DNA of 64,000 nt from Caulobacter endophyticus (GCF_003116815.1 NZ_QDKQ01000024.1:1-64000), one strand, 5' to 3'. Shown: positions 55,071-64,000, numbered from the stretch's first letter. Translations and numbers: made by a program. Notes: generated by a model not told the origin, from the letters alone.

Positions 55071-56783
55071 TCAAAGCCCTCTCCCCCGCTTTCGTCCGAG
55101 CGCCCAATCGACCCCTCCTCCCGGGGTCATCGTGCCCTTGACCTCCTGCCCGAGGCGGTCATCCAAGGCCTTGGTCCAGGGCACCAATTGGAACCCCAGA
55201 CCGTCGTCGATCATCGCGAACCGGCCGGAGGCCAGGTCCACCCGCCGCTGGTAAACGCCCTGCACCAAGTCACCGGGCCTGGCCGCGCCCGAAGCGGTCT
55301 GTCCACTCGCAGCAATGTTTTCGGAGACCCGTGCCAGCTCTTCGGCCTTGAGCGAGGCAAGCAGACCAGGGCGCAAACGTCCGGCGTGATCCGCAAATCC
55401 TAGGCGCTGCAGGTACGTACGACGCGCTTCCAGGGTGACACGGACCTCCTGTCCGAAGCCGTGGCTGGCGAGCGCGGCGGGATCTTTGATGACGAGTTGG
55501 CGGTCCAACCAGGTCGCGCCAGACGCGGTCACCTGTCGCTCGATGCTCAGGTCGGCGCGATGCACCAATTCCACGCCGCGCCGGCCATCATCCGCCGTCC
55601 AGGCTCTGACCTCGACGAGGCCGCCTATCGGGGTGTCGCCCGCCGCCCCAAGGTGAGGAACCCGGACATGATGAAGCCGTCCATCGACGCCGTCGACCAC
55701 GACATAGGCTTGGCCATTCAGCTCGTCATGGAGGCCTCGGTCCGCCAGTCGCCCAAGGAGCGGCGCCTCCAGGGCTTCGCCATGAATCCGTAGATCGGCT
55801 GAGTCCCGTTCACCGCGCTGTGCGCGATGCAGGGTCTTGATGATGTCGCCGCGCTCGCCCAGCGCCCGCAGGCGGGCCTCAAGGTCCCCGTCGAGTCGCC
55901 ACTGCCCCTCGCCGCCCTCCGCGAGCCCGAGCTTCTGGAGGAACTGCGCTCGTCCGATCAGACGCGGCGGAACCTGATGTTCCTCTTGAGACGCAGGTCG
56001 TAGATCGACCAGGCCATCGGGGCTCATGCGCTCGCGAAGCTTGCGGTCCAGGCTCGTCCACCGCTCGGCCTCTACCTCTCGGTCCAGGCTGGCGGCCAGC
56101 TCCTCTGGGGTTCGGGGCCCTAACTCCATCGACACCAACGCTTCGGCACGCTGGCGCATGCCTTGGGCGATGTAGTCGCGGTCGATGATCAGATCCTGCC
56201 CGCGCTCATCGACGCCGCGCACGAGAATATGAACGTGCGGGTGTTCGGTGTTCCAGTGATCGACCGCCACCCAATCGAGGCGCGTGCCAAGATCCCTTTC
56301 GGCCTGGGCCATCAATTCGCGCGTCGTGGCTTGAAGGTGCTCAAGGGAGGCCGCGTCCTCTGGCGACACGATGAAGCGGAAATGATGCCGGTCGTCGCCG
56401 CAGCGGTCGGCAAATGCGGCATGGTCGGCCGGGCCGTCACGATCGAACATCTCGGCCGGCGAGCCGTCCTTGGTGACGCCGTCGCGCCGCAAGTACCGAA
56501 TGTGATCGGGCAGCGGCGCAGCGCGGTACCTCGCGCCGGAATGACGGACGATCCTGGCCTTGATGATCACGCGGCGGCCAGCCGATCGCGCGCGCATCCC
56601 AGCGTCTCGGCCGCGACCCGATCTGCGAACGCGGCTTCGCCTGTTCAGGTCGACGGCGCCGAGCCCGCTCTTCCGAGCGCCCACTAGAACCTCTCGAACG
56701 AAGCTTCGGCCCCTGGCGCCATTGCTGGCGCCGCGATCGCCGATGCGTCCGAGCCGCAGGAAAAATTCCTGGTCGTCAGACAT
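55071..56783 (-). CDS. Relaxase RlxS-type (MOB, DUF3363)
   Basis: 570 residues. DNA-nicking relaxase: HFRFIVSPEDAA at about 134-145, the metal-binding triad in DHWNTEHPHVHILVRG (about 175-190), and a Tyr in HIRYLRRDG (about 97) as candidate catalytic residue. The C-terminal two thirds match DUF3363 seen in RlxS of alphaproteobacterial conjugative elements. Cleaves at oriT; an oriT was not located, though it may lie in the 228-bp gap upstream of 56783 or near it. Confidence 0.92.
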   Translation of the reverse strand: MSDDQEFFLRLGRIGDRGASNGARGRSFVREVLVGARKSGLGAVDLNRRSRVRRSGRGRDAGMRARSAGRRVIIKARIVRHSGARYRAAPLPDHIRYLRRDGVTKDGSPAEMFDRDGPADHAAFADRCGDDRHHFRFIVSPEDAASLEHLQATTRELMAQAERDLGTRLDWVAVDHWNTEHPHVHILVRGVDERGQDLIIDRDYIAQGMRQRAEALVSMELGPRTPEELAASLDREVEAERWTSLDRKLRERMSPDGLVDLRPASQEEHQVPPRLIGRAQFLQKLGLAEGGEGQWRLDGDLEARLRALGERGDIIKTLHRAQRGERDSADLRIHGEALEAPLLGRLADRGLHDELNGQAYVVVDGVDGRLHHVRVPHLGAAGDTPIGGLVEVRAWTADDGRRGVELVHRADLSIERQVTASGATWLDRQLVIKDPAALASHGFGQEVRVTLEARRTYLQRLGFADHAGRLRPGLLASLKAEELARVSENIAASGQTASGAARPGDLVQGVYQRRVDLASGRFAMIDDGLGFQLVPWTKALDDRLGQEVKGTMTPGGGVDWALGRKRGRGL

Positions 56784-57011
56784 GGACGGCTTTCCGGCGA
56801 TCGGTCCCGGACAACCCCATGATAAGCTTCAAGAAGTTCGAAAATCCGGGACCTTGACGATGTCGCAGGTCCCGGAGAATCACCAACAGAAGCAAGGACA
56901 TGGGCCTAAAAGGTCCCGGTCCTTTTATCTCGCCATCTCCCCCGAGCAGGGTTTTGGCGAGACCTCCTGCCTTACGCCTTCCAATTCCCAGGTCTTTAGA
57001 CTGAAGCCGCA

Positions 57012-57824
57012 TCACGGCCGCCCAGCTCGATCTGTGGAGGCGAACAGCCGCTTCTCCTCCACCGCGTCGCCTTCTCGATGAGTTTTGACGAACAGGTCAG
57101 CGCCGCGCCAGTCGACGGAAGGGGCGGTCTCAATGGCGATTGGTTCTCGCGCCGCAGCCGCGATCAAGCGCTCGACTTTGGCGGTGTAATGGATGGTTTC
57201 GGTTGGCAGGTTGCGGCGACCCGCGAGCGCTTCAGCATATCGCCCTGGTCCCGCGTTGTAGGCGGCCAGAAAGCCGCTTCGTCCGAACCGATCGTACAGC
57301 GCGCGCAGATATGCCGATCCGGCAAGCACGTTGGCGCGCCGATTGAGCGGGTCTGTGCCGAGCCGATGTTCCGCAGTCAATGCGCGCCAGGTCGTTGGCA
57401 TCAGTTGCATGAGCCCGACCGCGCCCTTCGCGGAAACCGCGTTTGCATCACCTCCGCTTTCAGCGCGGATCACGGCGTGGATCCAGATGGACGGAAGCGA
57501 AAAACGAGCCGCAGCCTCGTCGACAATCTCCGCTATTCCAGCAGACTCCGCGTAGGCAGACGATACAGGAACTGTGACGACAAGGCACAGGAGCAGCACA
57601 CCGCCACTCCAAGTTCGAAGAGAGAGGGCTGTGGGCTTGAGGCGACGCCCGCCTTTCGCAAGCGTGCGACCGTGCTCTCCGCCGTCAAGGGAAGCGCGCC
57701 ACGCGCGCCGGCCCGTCGGCCGCCCCTGACCGCGGCTGTGCGCGGCCGCTGTCTGGATCTCGGCCGGGACGAGGAAAGGACCGCAGTAGTGGCCGAACAA
57801 GGAAAGGTATGAGGGCGTCGACAT
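57012..57824 (-). CDS. Lytic transglycosylase (conjugation-associated)
   Basis: 270 residues from the ATG at 57824; the TraF stop lies one base upstream (TGATATG), indicating coupling. After an N-terminal segment and hydrophobic signal (GGVLLLCLVVTVPVSSAYA) comes an SLT domain with catalytic Glu in IRAESGGDANAVSAKGAVGLMQLMP and AYNAGPGRYAEAL. Opens peptidoglycan for the transfer apparatus. Standard in RlxS-type elements. Confidence 0.92.
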   Translation of the reverse strand: MSTPSYLSLFGHYCGPFLVPAEIQTAAAHSRGQGRPTGRRAWRASLDGGEHGRTLAKGGRRLKPTALSLRTWSGGVLLLCLVVTVPVSSAYAESAGIAEIVDEAAARFSLPSIWIHAVIRAESGGDANAVSAKGAVGLMQLMPTTWRALTAEHRLGTDPLNRRANVLAGSAYLRALYDRFGRSGFLAAYNAGPGRYAEALAGRRNLPTETIHYTAKVERLIAAAAREPIAIETAPSVDWRGADLFVKTHREGDAVEEKRLFASTDRAGRP

Positions 57825-57825
57825 A

Positions 57826-58332
57826 TCAGCGCCCCCACGTCCAGACCGGCGTGAGCCGACCCTCAACGTCGCGTCGTTGAAGCGGACCGAAATACCTGCC
57901 GTCTAGGCTCCGCGGCGCTGTGTTGAGGAGGAAAACCTCGTCGGCCGACAGGCGACGGCAGATCGAGGCTTCTGAGAGGAACCGGCCGACGCGGTCGTGG
58001 GTGAGGACGTCACCGATCTGCACGCCATCGATGTAGACGACGCGGTTTCGGATGCAGACGAACTGCCCCTCCTCCGCAGCCACATGCTTTATCAGCGGCA
58101 CGTTGATTGGCAGGTATCGGCGCACGGCTAGCCATCGCGCGAGGTGCGGTGGCGGTCGGACCAGAGCGAGTTCGCCAACGCCCGGTTCTGCGTTATCCCG
58201 CCAGTAGAAGCCGAGCGGCGCACTGGCGGTGGCGTTGAAGATCAATCGTGCGTCTGGCCTGATCACTACCGGGCTCAGGAGGACGATGCAGCCGAAAACG
58301 AGGCCGGCTAGAAACTTGGCGCGGCCGGTCAT
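57826..58332 (-). CDS. traF: TraF-type S26 signal peptidase
   Basis: 168 residues. N-terminal anchor (FLAGLVFGCIVLLSPVVI), catalytic Ser37 in NATASAPLGFYW and Lys82 in PLIKHVAA, as in TraF of RP4, which processes and cyclises the TrbC pilin. The closing part GRYFGPLQRRDVEGRLTPVWTW is typical. Overlaps the DUF2840 gene by four bases. Confidence 0.93.
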   Translation of the reverse strand: MTGRAKFLAGLVFGCIVLLSPVVIRPDARLIFNATASAPLGFYWRDNAEPGVGELALVRPPPHLARWLAVRRYLPINVPLIKHVAAEEGQFVCIRNRVVYIDGVQIGDVLTHDRVGRFLSEASICRRLSADEVFLLNTAPRSLDGRYFGPLQRRDVEGRLTPVWTWGR

Positions 58333-58787
58333 CGCGCGAGTTTCCGGCGCAGTAGCCAGGCGCGATGACGCCGTCGGTCGTATTGCCGAGGCGCCAACCC
58401 GACGCTGATCCGCGCACCGACATGACGCCAGTAGTCCGGCGCCACGGACGTTGCGGCCAAGCCCGTCGCCTCGATCCCATCGATGACGTCAAGGACCGCT
58501 TGGACTTTCGCCCACCCGCTAAGGTTCAGAAGAATCTCCGCGCCAGGAGCGACAAACGGATAGGTCGTGAACGCTTCGCCGGTCGAGACGGCGCGCAACA
58601 CGGCGAGACGTGACTCCACCGTTCCATAAACACCGCTGCGCCAGCGGACGAAGGCGAAGATCGCACCGGGCGCGAACTCGACGATGCGCTGACGGCGATC
58701 CACGATCCGCTCGGACACGCTCGTTCCGAACCTGATCCAGCGCTCGATTTGCCCCTCAAGCCACAGAAGATCCACCTGGACGCTCAT
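58329..58787 (-). CDS. DUF2840 protein of conjugative elements
   Basis: 152 residues from the ATG at 58787, which overlaps the HTH-gene stop (ATGA). WLEGQIERWIRFG...QRIVEFAPGAIFAFVRW...VYGTVESRLAVLRAV...PGAEILLNLSGW is the DUF2840 pattern. Always next to the TraF peptidase in this element type; function not established. Confidence 0.88.
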   Translation of the reverse strand: MSVQVDLLWLEGQIERWIRFGTSVSERIVDRRQRIVEFAPGAIFAFVRWRSGVYGTVESRLAVLRAVSTGEAFTTYPFVAPGAEILLNLSGWAKVQAVLDVIDGIEATGLAATSVAPDYWRHVGARISVGLAPRQYDRRRHRAWLLRRKLAR

Positions 58788-59086
58788 TGCTCGGCGCTTT
58801 CTGGCTGGACGAGCGGGGATGCGAAGGATGGCGAGCTTGCGGCGTGCCGCTTCGCGGGCGGCACGATTTGCGCGTGGGGATCGCTCGTCGACGTGCGCAT
58901 GCCGCGATCCGACCAAGCCTGCAGGTCATCTAGCGTGTAGACGACACGGCCGCCGATCTTGCGGTAAGTGGGGCCGGTTCCGTACGACCGGTGCTTCTCG
59001 AGCGTCCTGTCTGACAAGCCCAGAAACCGGGCGGCCTCGGGCGTTCTCAAATGTCGCGGGGGGCTTGGTGTGCTGTTGATCGTCAT
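58784..59086 (-). CDS. AlpA/excisionase-like HTH protein
   Basis: 100 residues. MerR/AlpA-type HTH: HLRTPEAARFLGLSDRTLEKHRSYGTGPTYRKIGGRVVYTLDDLQAWSDR at about 12-62, then a polar tail. Usual member of the transfer-control region. In relatives genes for ParA and RepA lie between this and DUF2840; here the two overlap directly. Confidence 0.9.
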   Translation of the reverse strand: MTINSTPSPPRHLRTPEAARFLGLSDRTLEKHRSYGTGPTYRKIGGRVVYTLDDLQAWSDRGMRTSTSDPHAQIVPPAKRHAASSPSFASPLVQPESAEQ

Positions 59087-59195
59087 CGCGTACCCTTGGC
59101 GACGCTCGGATACGGTCGGCGTCGTTCGGATAGGCTGACGGGATCGATCGCCCTTGGGGGATGACGAAGACGGCCACCCCGATCTACGTCACCCC

Positions 59196-59945
59196 TCACA
59201 GCCCGCCGCGAAGAAGCTTGAGGTAGCCCCCTTCCATCAGCCCCCTACCCGCTTGGACGAGACGGATCGTCATCGCCCGCAGACTTGCGGTGCGCCAGGA
59301 CTCCTCACGGACGGCATTTTCGCCAAACAGCGCGTTTGCGATGCTGCGGTAGCTATCGCCGCGAAGCCGTGCATCGAGCGCGAAGAGGCTTTTCGCCAGA
59401 CGCGTACGCTGGGCATTGGTGAGCCTGGATTTAAGCGGTGGACGTCCGCGCGCGGCGCGGTCCAAGGCCTCGGCCGCTTTTACACGGAGGCCAAAATGAG
59501 GGTCGTACGCGAGCATGACGACCATTGGCCCGCTGGCGTCGGACAACCCCTGCAAGAGAAGTTGGAGCCCGGCGGGCAAACGAATGTGCAGCCCGTCCTC
59601 GGCGGCGCGCGCGCAGCCCTCCGGCAAACGATGTACGATGCCGCTGTCGCCAAAGCCGTCTGCTGCGAGCGGAAGGACTATCCCCGGCGCCACGTCCTGC
59701 CGCCAGAAGACATCGCTGACGCGCGCCAAGTCCGGATCGGCTGCGAAGCGTAGGCCCCAGCGCATATCCACCGTTGGCGAACCGCGGGCAACACTGCCCG
59801 CGAAATCGTTTCTATATCCGGGGTTGCGCCGCAGGAATTCCCAGGCAAATCCGGGCACGTCGAGCGGCAGGTAGGTGCGCCAGCCGCCGTCGGCGCCACC
59901 GCCGGGCGGACGTCCCCATCCCGAGGGAGATGCGAGCGCGGCCAT
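59196..59945 (-). CDS. DUF2285 protein of conjugative elements
   Basis: 249 residues. N-terminal DUF6499-like segment (LPLDVPGFAWEFLRRNPGYRNDF), middle region (WGLRFAADPDLARVSDVFWR) and C-terminal DUF2285 (LRRSL-type: AQRTRLAKSLFALDARLRGDSYRSIANALFG). DUF2285 has homeodomain-like features and in relatives is a transcription factor of the transfer region. Confidence 0.9.
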   Translation of the reverse strand: MAALASPSGWGRPPGGGADGGWRTYLPLDVPGFAWEFLRRNPGYRNDFAGSVARGSPTVDMRWGLRFAADPDLARVSDVFWRQDVAPGIVLPLAADGFGDSGIVHRLPEGCARAAEDGLHIRLPAGLQLLLQGLSDASGPMVVMLAYDPHFGLRVKAAEALDRAARGRPPLKSRLTNAQRTRLAKSLFALDARLRGDSYRSIANALFGENAVREESWRTASLRAMTIRLVQAGRGLMEGGYLKLLRGGL

Positions 59946-60108
59946 TGAAGGATTGCGCCAGAAGCGTCACTGACGCGCACAGCTTGGCCTAAAGATTTGG
60001 GAGAATGTTGCTCTTGAGGCGCACGAGTTGCGGGCTTACCCGCAGTGATCCGCACTACGCGTGCAAATTTGCTGCGGCTGATGTTCTAAAGAGCTGCGCC
60101 ACTTTGCA

Positions 60109-60453
60109 TTAAGACGAGCGACGAAGTTTCAGCGCCGCTGAAATCATCTCGTCAATAAACGCCAGGTCATCAGGCCCAAGCGTCGAGAGCCGCTGGACAA
60201 TGCTAACGAGCGGATCATCCCGCCCAGCTTGCGCAGCGTAGTCACCTATGCCGAATAGCTCCCGCACATCGACCTTTAGCGCCGACGCGAAGATCGCCAG
60301 CGCCTCGAACATGGGCGAGGACTCGCCGCGCTCGATTCGACCAATAGTGACTGCGGTACGATCGACCAAATCTCCCAAGTCTTGCTGGGACATGCCGAGG
60401 CGTTCGCGATGGTGGCGAACGAGCGAGCCGAACTGTTCTTCCAAACTCGCCAT
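60109..60453 (-). CDS. XRE-family regulator of the conjugative element
   Basis: 114 residues from the ATG at 60453; an upstream in-frame ATG at 60648 gives a leader without protein character and overlaps the sigma-factor gene. HTH FGSLVRHHRERLGMSQQDLGDLVDRTAVTIGRIERGESSPMFEAL. Position at the far end of the transfer region fits a control gene of the element. Divergent from the ECF sigma gene. Confidence 0.88.
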   Translation of the reverse strand: MASLEEQFGSLVRHHRERLGMSQQDLGDLVDRTAVTIGRIERGESSPMFEALAIFASALKVDVRELFGIGDYAAQAGRDDPLVSIVQRLSTLGPDDLAFIDEMISAALKLRRSS

Positions 60454-60604
60454 CGCCCGAGGCACCCGACAAACCAGTTGGAAATGGTCGGACACCGGCC
60501 GGCTCGCACACAGATCGTCGGGCGTATGTTTTTCGCGAAAACATACTTCCAATGTTTCTTCGTTCGTAGGATTCTGTGGGTCATTCTCTGGTTGGAACTC
60601 CCCC

Positions 60605-61126
60605 GTGGATGGCTCGCTCCCCCCCACGCCGAGTTTGGCGGAAGTCAACGCGGCGCTAGAACGACTCTGCCGACGTCACGATCGCTGGCTGCGGGATCGG
60701 CTGCGCAAGCGCTACGGCGCGGTGCTCGCCGACGACCTGGCGCAGGACACCTACCTGCGCGCGGCCCCATACGAGGTCGCTGGCCAGATCCGCCACCCCA
60801 AGGCGTTTCTTATGGAGATCGCCGACAATCTGGCCAGAGACTGGTTTCGGAACCGCCGCCGCGAAGCCGGACCCGAGGAGTCGGCGCGTGAGATCGAGAG
60901 CGCCGCCGAAGCCGCGCAGCAGGAAGCTGAGACCAATCTTCGTCGAATCGTGCTGGCCCTGCCGGATAAGTTGCGCGATGTTTTCATCCTGACCCACATC
61001 GAGGGCTTGTCCTATGCCGATGTCGCGAAGCTCAGGAAGATCCCGGTGACAACCGTCCATCACCGCATGCGCGAAGCCCTGGCCTTGACGCGTAAGGCGT
61101 TGAGGGAGACGCAAGCGTCGTCATGA
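60605..61126 (+). CDS. FecI-like ECF sigma factor
   Basis: 173 residues from a GTG at 60605 (no in-frame ATG nearby, weak ribosome site). Region 2 (ERLCRRHDRWLRDRLRKRYGAVLADDLAQDTYLRA, then HPKAFLMEIADNLARDWFRNR) and region 4 (LPDKLRDVFILTHIEGLSYADVAKLRKIPVTTVHHRMREAL) are both complete. First gene of a cell-surface signalling set; stop overlaps the fecR start. Confidence 0.92.
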   Translation: MDGSLPPTPSLAEVNAALERLCRRHDRWLRDRLRKRYGAVLADDLAQDTYLRAAPYEVAGQIRHPKAFLMEIADNLARDWFRNRRREAGPEESAREIESAAEAAQQEAETNLRRIVLALPDKLRDVFILTHIEGLSYADVAKLRKIPVTTVHHRMREALALTRKALRETQASS

Positions 61127-62127
61127 CCGAACATCATCCGGACACGGAGCGGCGCGAGCTTGAAGCGGCCGACTGGTTCGCACGGTTGAGCCGCACTCCG
61201 ATCGAGACCGAGGAGCTGACAAGGTTCCAGCGCTGGAGCCGGGATCCTGACAATCTCGCCGCTTACAATGATATCGAGGACATCAGCCGCGCCGTCCGTG
61301 GATTGCGAGACGATCCGGTTATGCGCGCTGCGGCGCACCACGCCTTGGCGCAGCCGCCCGAGCGCGCCAGACGAAACTTCCGCGGCGCATGGTGGGCTTG
61401 GGGCGCGGGTCTGGCGTTCGCCGCCGTGGTCTCCGGCGCTGTTCTAGTGCTGCGGCCCGGCGTGTCCGACACCTACAGCACCCGGGTCGGCGAAATCTCC
61501 AGCCTGCGGCTGGACGACGGCTCCCAAGTGCGCCTCAACACCGATAGCACGCTGAGGGTGCGCTTCACAAACGGTCAGCGCCGCGTCGAGCTGCTGCGTG
61601 GCGAGGCCTATTTCGAGGTCGCCCATGATACGGCGCGTCCGTTCGTGGTCGCCGCCGGCTCGGCGCAGGTCCGCGCCATCGGTACGGCGTTCGATGTCCG
61701 AAGAGCCGGCGACAAGGTGCGCATCGTGCTGGCCGAAGGGCGCGTCAGGGTCACGGATCGAACCACGTCTCGCAAGGACGGCTGGGCGCTCAATCCGGGC
61801 CAGGGCCTTGTGCTCTCGAAGGCCGCAGGAGCGCCCGAGCCAACGACGGTCGATGTGGCGGCGGCGACGAGCTGGCGCACCGGCACCCTCACCTTCCACA
61901 ACGTCACGCTGGCTGCGGTTGTCGACGAGCTCAATCGCTACAGCAACACCAAGATCGTCTTGGAGGCCTCAGCGCCGCGCGAACTGGTGGTCAGCGGCGC
62001 CTTCCAGGCCGGCGACACCGCAGAGTTCACCTCAGCTGCATCGCTGCTCTACGGCCTGACGGCGCGCAAGCTTCCAGGAGGCGAGGTCGCCCTCAGCGCA
62101 CCGGCTGCGCCTGGGCCGCGCACATGA
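61123..62127 (+). CDS. FecR-like anti-sigma regulator
   Basis: 334 residues, ATGA overlap with the sigma gene. N-terminal DUF4880 (EAADWFARLSRTPIETEELTRFQRWSRDPDNLAAYNDIE), transmembrane helix at about 89-110, periplasmic FecR domain (GEISSLRLDDGSQVRLNTDSTLRV...GEAYFEVAHD) and C-terminal DUF4974 (LTFHNVTLAAVVDELNRYSNTKIVL). Transmits the signal from the TonB receptor to the sigma factor. Confidence 0.94.
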   Translation: MTEHHPDTERRELEAADWFARLSRTPIETEELTRFQRWSRDPDNLAAYNDIEDISRAVRGLRDDPVMRAAAHHALAQPPERARRNFRGAWWAWGAGLAFAAVVSGAVLVLRPGVSDTYSTRVGEISSLRLDDGSQVRLNTDSTLRVRFTNGQRRVELLRGEAYFEVAHDTARPFVVAAGSAQVRAIGTAFDVRRAGDKVRIVLAEGRVRVTDRTTSRKDGWALNPGQGLVLSKAAGAPEPTTVDVAAATSWRTGTLTFHNVTLAAVVDELNRYSNTKIVLEASAPRELVVSGAFQAGDTAEFTSAASLLYGLTARKLPGGEVALSAPAAPGPRT

Positions 62128-62237
62128 CGTCATAATTTTTTCACGAGCCAACTACCCGAGCCCCCCGCGTGGCGCGTCCCCCTCTCACCGCTGACGGCAA
62201 GAGCGCCTCGCAAAGACGGCGCCCGCCAGCCTGGGGG

Positions 62238-64000
62238 ATGGGAATGGGACAGTTCCAGGGTTTGCTGCTGAGCAGCGCGGCGTTGACGCTGGTGATGGCG
62301 CCGCCGGCGTGTGCGGCGGACATCAACGCCCCGGTGAGCGTGAAGATCCAAGCCGGTCCGCTCGACGCTGCGATCCTCAGCCTGGCCAGCCAAGCCCAGG
62401 TGCGGATCCTGTTCTCGGGCGAGGTGGTCGCTGGCAAGCGCGCTGCGGCGTTGGAGGGGCGGTTGAGCGCGCGCCAGGCGCTGGAGCAGATGCTGGCCGG
62501 CACCGGCATCACGGTCGCGACCGCGCGCCCGGGCGTCCTGGTCTTGAAGATCGCACGCCAGCCCGTGTCGATCCGTCAGCTGCCCCTCGATGAGCGGGCC
62601 GCGGCGACGCCGGTGATGGCAGCCGCCGCGTCGCGCCCCATCTCGGCCCCAGCTCAGGCCGACGAGGCCGTGACGGAACTGTCGGAAATTGTCGTCGGCA
62701 CCCATATCCGCGGCGTGAAGGACGGCCCCTCGCCGGTCGTCACGCTCGACCGAAGCGAAATCGACAGGGGCGGCTACGCCACCGTCGCCGATGCGGTGAG
62801 CGCCCTGCCGCAAGCTTTTGGCGGTACGACGAGCGACGACGCCAGCACCACGGGATCGGACCCAACCACGACAAACGCCAACCGCGCGACGGGCGCCAAT
62901 CTGCGCGGGCTGGGGGCCGACGCCACCCTCGTCCTGATCAACGGTCGGCGCATGGCCGGCGCGGGTTTGATGGGCGATTTCGCCGACATGTCGTCGATCC
63001 CGCTGGCCGCGGTCGCGCGGGTCGAGGTCCTGCTGGACGGCGCTTCGGCGCTCTATGGCTCCGACGCGGTCGGCGGCGTGATCAATGTCGTGATGCGCGA
63101 GCGCTACGAGGGTCTGGAGGCCCGCGCACGGATCGGCGGCTCGACGCGCGGGGATCTTGGCCAGAGGCAGCTTGCCCTCACCGCCGGGCGCGGCTGGGAC
63201 GGGGGTTCGCTTCTGCTCAGCGGGGAATATCAGCGTCGAAACGGCCTGATGGCTGTGCGCCGTGACTATGCCGGCGACGCGGACTTGCGCCGCTTCGACG
63301 GCACGGATCATCGGCTTTACTACAGCCAGCCGGCCACTGTTCTGGGCATCGATCCAGTGACCTTCTCGCTCGTGCCGATCTACGCCGTACCGTCGGGACA
63401 GGACGGCACGAGCCTCAAGCCGGCCGACTTCCTGGCCGGGCAGCGCAACCTGGCCAATTGGCGTCAGACCATGAGCCTTCTGCCCACCCAGGAGCGCGGC
63501 AGCGTCTATATCGCGGCCAGCCAGGACGTCGGGTCGCGGGTGACGCTGTCGGCGGACGCCCGCTACAGCGACCGCCGCTACACCGACTACGCGGTCGCGC
63601 CGCAGACCACGATGGTGGTCGGCCGCAACAATCCCTACTTCGTCTCGCCCAATGGCGCGGCGACCCACTATCTCGCTTACTCGTTCCTGAACGAGACCGC
63701 GGGCCTGAAGAGCGCCGGCGAGGTGCAGAGTCGCGGCCTGTCGCTCTCGGCCAAGGTGCGCCTGCCGGGGGATTGGCGGCTGGAAGCCTATGTGCTGCAC
63801 GCCGAGGAGATCGGCGCCAGCCGCTACACGACCATGCTCAACTCGGCGTTTCTCAGCGAAGCGCTGGGCAATACGCCGGACAATCCCGCGACCGCGTACA
63901 GCGCCGCCCGCGACGGATACTTCAACCCGTTCATCGGCGCGGGCCGCAACAAGCAGGCGATCCTCGACTTCGTGACATCCGGCTGGGAAACGCGCCGCAC
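62238..64000 (+). CDS. TonB-dependent receptor with STN signalling domain (partial)
   Basis: Starts at the ATG at 62238 and runs off the right edge. Signal peptide (FQGLLLSSAALTLVMAPPACA|AD), STN domain (about 35-105: VSVKIQAGPLDAAILSLASQAQVRILFSGEVV...LSARQALEQMLAGTGI), a linker with a TonB-box-like EIVV (about 150), plug (RSEIDRGGYATVADAVSALPQAF...LRGLGADATLVLINGRRMAG...DGASALYGSDAVGGVINVV) and the first barrel strands. Senses and imports an unknown ligand, signalling through FecR and the ECF sigma. Confidence 0.94.
   Translation, partial: MGMGQFQGLLLSSAALTLVMAPPACAADINAPVSVKIQAGPLDAAILSLASQAQVRILFSGEVVAGKRAAALEGRLSARQALEQMLAGTGITVATARPGVLVLKIARQPVSIRQLPLDERAAATPVMAAAASRPISAPAQADEAVTELSEIVVGTHIRGVKDGPSPVVTLDRSEIDRGGYATVADAVSALPQAFGGTTSDDASTTGSDPTTTNANRATGANLRGLGADATLVLINGRRMAGAGLMGDFADMSSIPLAAVARVEVLLDGASALYGSDAVGGVINVVMRERYEGLEARARIGGSTRGDLGQRQLALTAGRGWDGGSLLLSGEYQRRNGLMAVRRDYAGDADLRRFDGTDHRLYYSQPATVLGIDPVTFSLVPIYAVPSGQDGTSLKPADFLAGQRNLANWRQTMSLLPTQERGSVYIAASQDVGSRVTLSADARYSDRRYTDYAVAPQTTMVVGRNNPYFVSPNGAATHYLAYSFLNETAGLKSAGEVQSRGLSLSAKVRLPGDWRLEAYVLHAEEIGASRYTTMLNSAFLSEALGNTPDNPATAYSAARDGYFNPFIGAGRNKQAILDFVTSGWETRR

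Noticed and set aside
56784..57011. oriT between the relaxase and transglycosylase genes
   Set aside because: A plausible location, but I could not identify a nic site or a convincing inverted repeat, so it is not listed as a feature.

Overview
The window is GC-rich chromosomal or integrative-element DNA from an alphaproteobacterium. The gene families, the Trb/RlxS conjugation type and the intergenic repeats suggest a Caulobacter/Phenylobacterium-like host; this is inferred from protein character only. No rRNA, tRNA or CRISPR array was seen.

Layout. (1) 1-5957, minus strand: a P-type mating-pair-formation operon trbB-C-D-E-J-K-L, with trbD to trbL joined by overlapping stop/start codons and trbL running off the left edge. 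(2) 52.7-60.5 kb, minus strand: the DNA-processing half of the same kind of element, in order XRE regulator, DUF2285 protein, AlpA-like HTH, DUF2840 protein, TraF-type S26 peptidase, lytic transglycosylase, RlxS-type relaxase, TraG/VirD4 coupling protein and a CopG-type protein. In related elements traG-copG normally leads straight into trbB. Here about 46.7 kb of cargo lies between copG and trbB, so the window looks like one integrative conjugative element with a large load in that slot.

Cargo, left part (6-25 kb): orphan GAF histidine kinase; carboxylesterase with a divergent LytTR regulator; LysR regulator facing a pirin/isochorismatase/SDR/FMN-reductase/SnoaL operon; NmrA and MDR oxidoreductases facing an HxlR regulator; a pectin (rhamnogalacturonan) operon with a GH35-like enzyme, a PL11 lyase and a Tat-exported sugar-binding-like protein; TetR with a six-helix membrane protein; a VOC protein. 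Cargo, middle (25-44 kb): a small tyrosine recombinase, an apparent Argonaute PIWI remnant, a stress block (glycine-zipper/Trp-repeat protein, PHB-depolymerase-like esterase, general stress protein, lipoprotein, ferritin-like protein, KatE catalase, TrxR-like flavoprotein), a four-gene set ACAD/PIG-L/methyltransferase/GT2, an IS3 relic, two paralogous secreted proteins around a TraB/GumN-like protein, and a truncated second copy of the recombinase. Cargo, right part (44-52.6 kb): small stress-type genes, cspA, three transglutaminase-like proteins with an N-formylglutamate amidohydrolase, a response regulator and an HWE kinase.

Right of the XRE gene (60.6-64 kb) is a FecI/FecR/TonB-receptor cell-surface signalling set whose receptor runs off the right edge.

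The best unexplained items are the seven-copy dispersed 45-bp intergenic repeat, the Argonaute-like relic, the ACAD/PIG-L/methyltransferase/GT2 set, and the hairpin that would mask the trbB ribosome binding site at the cargo junction.
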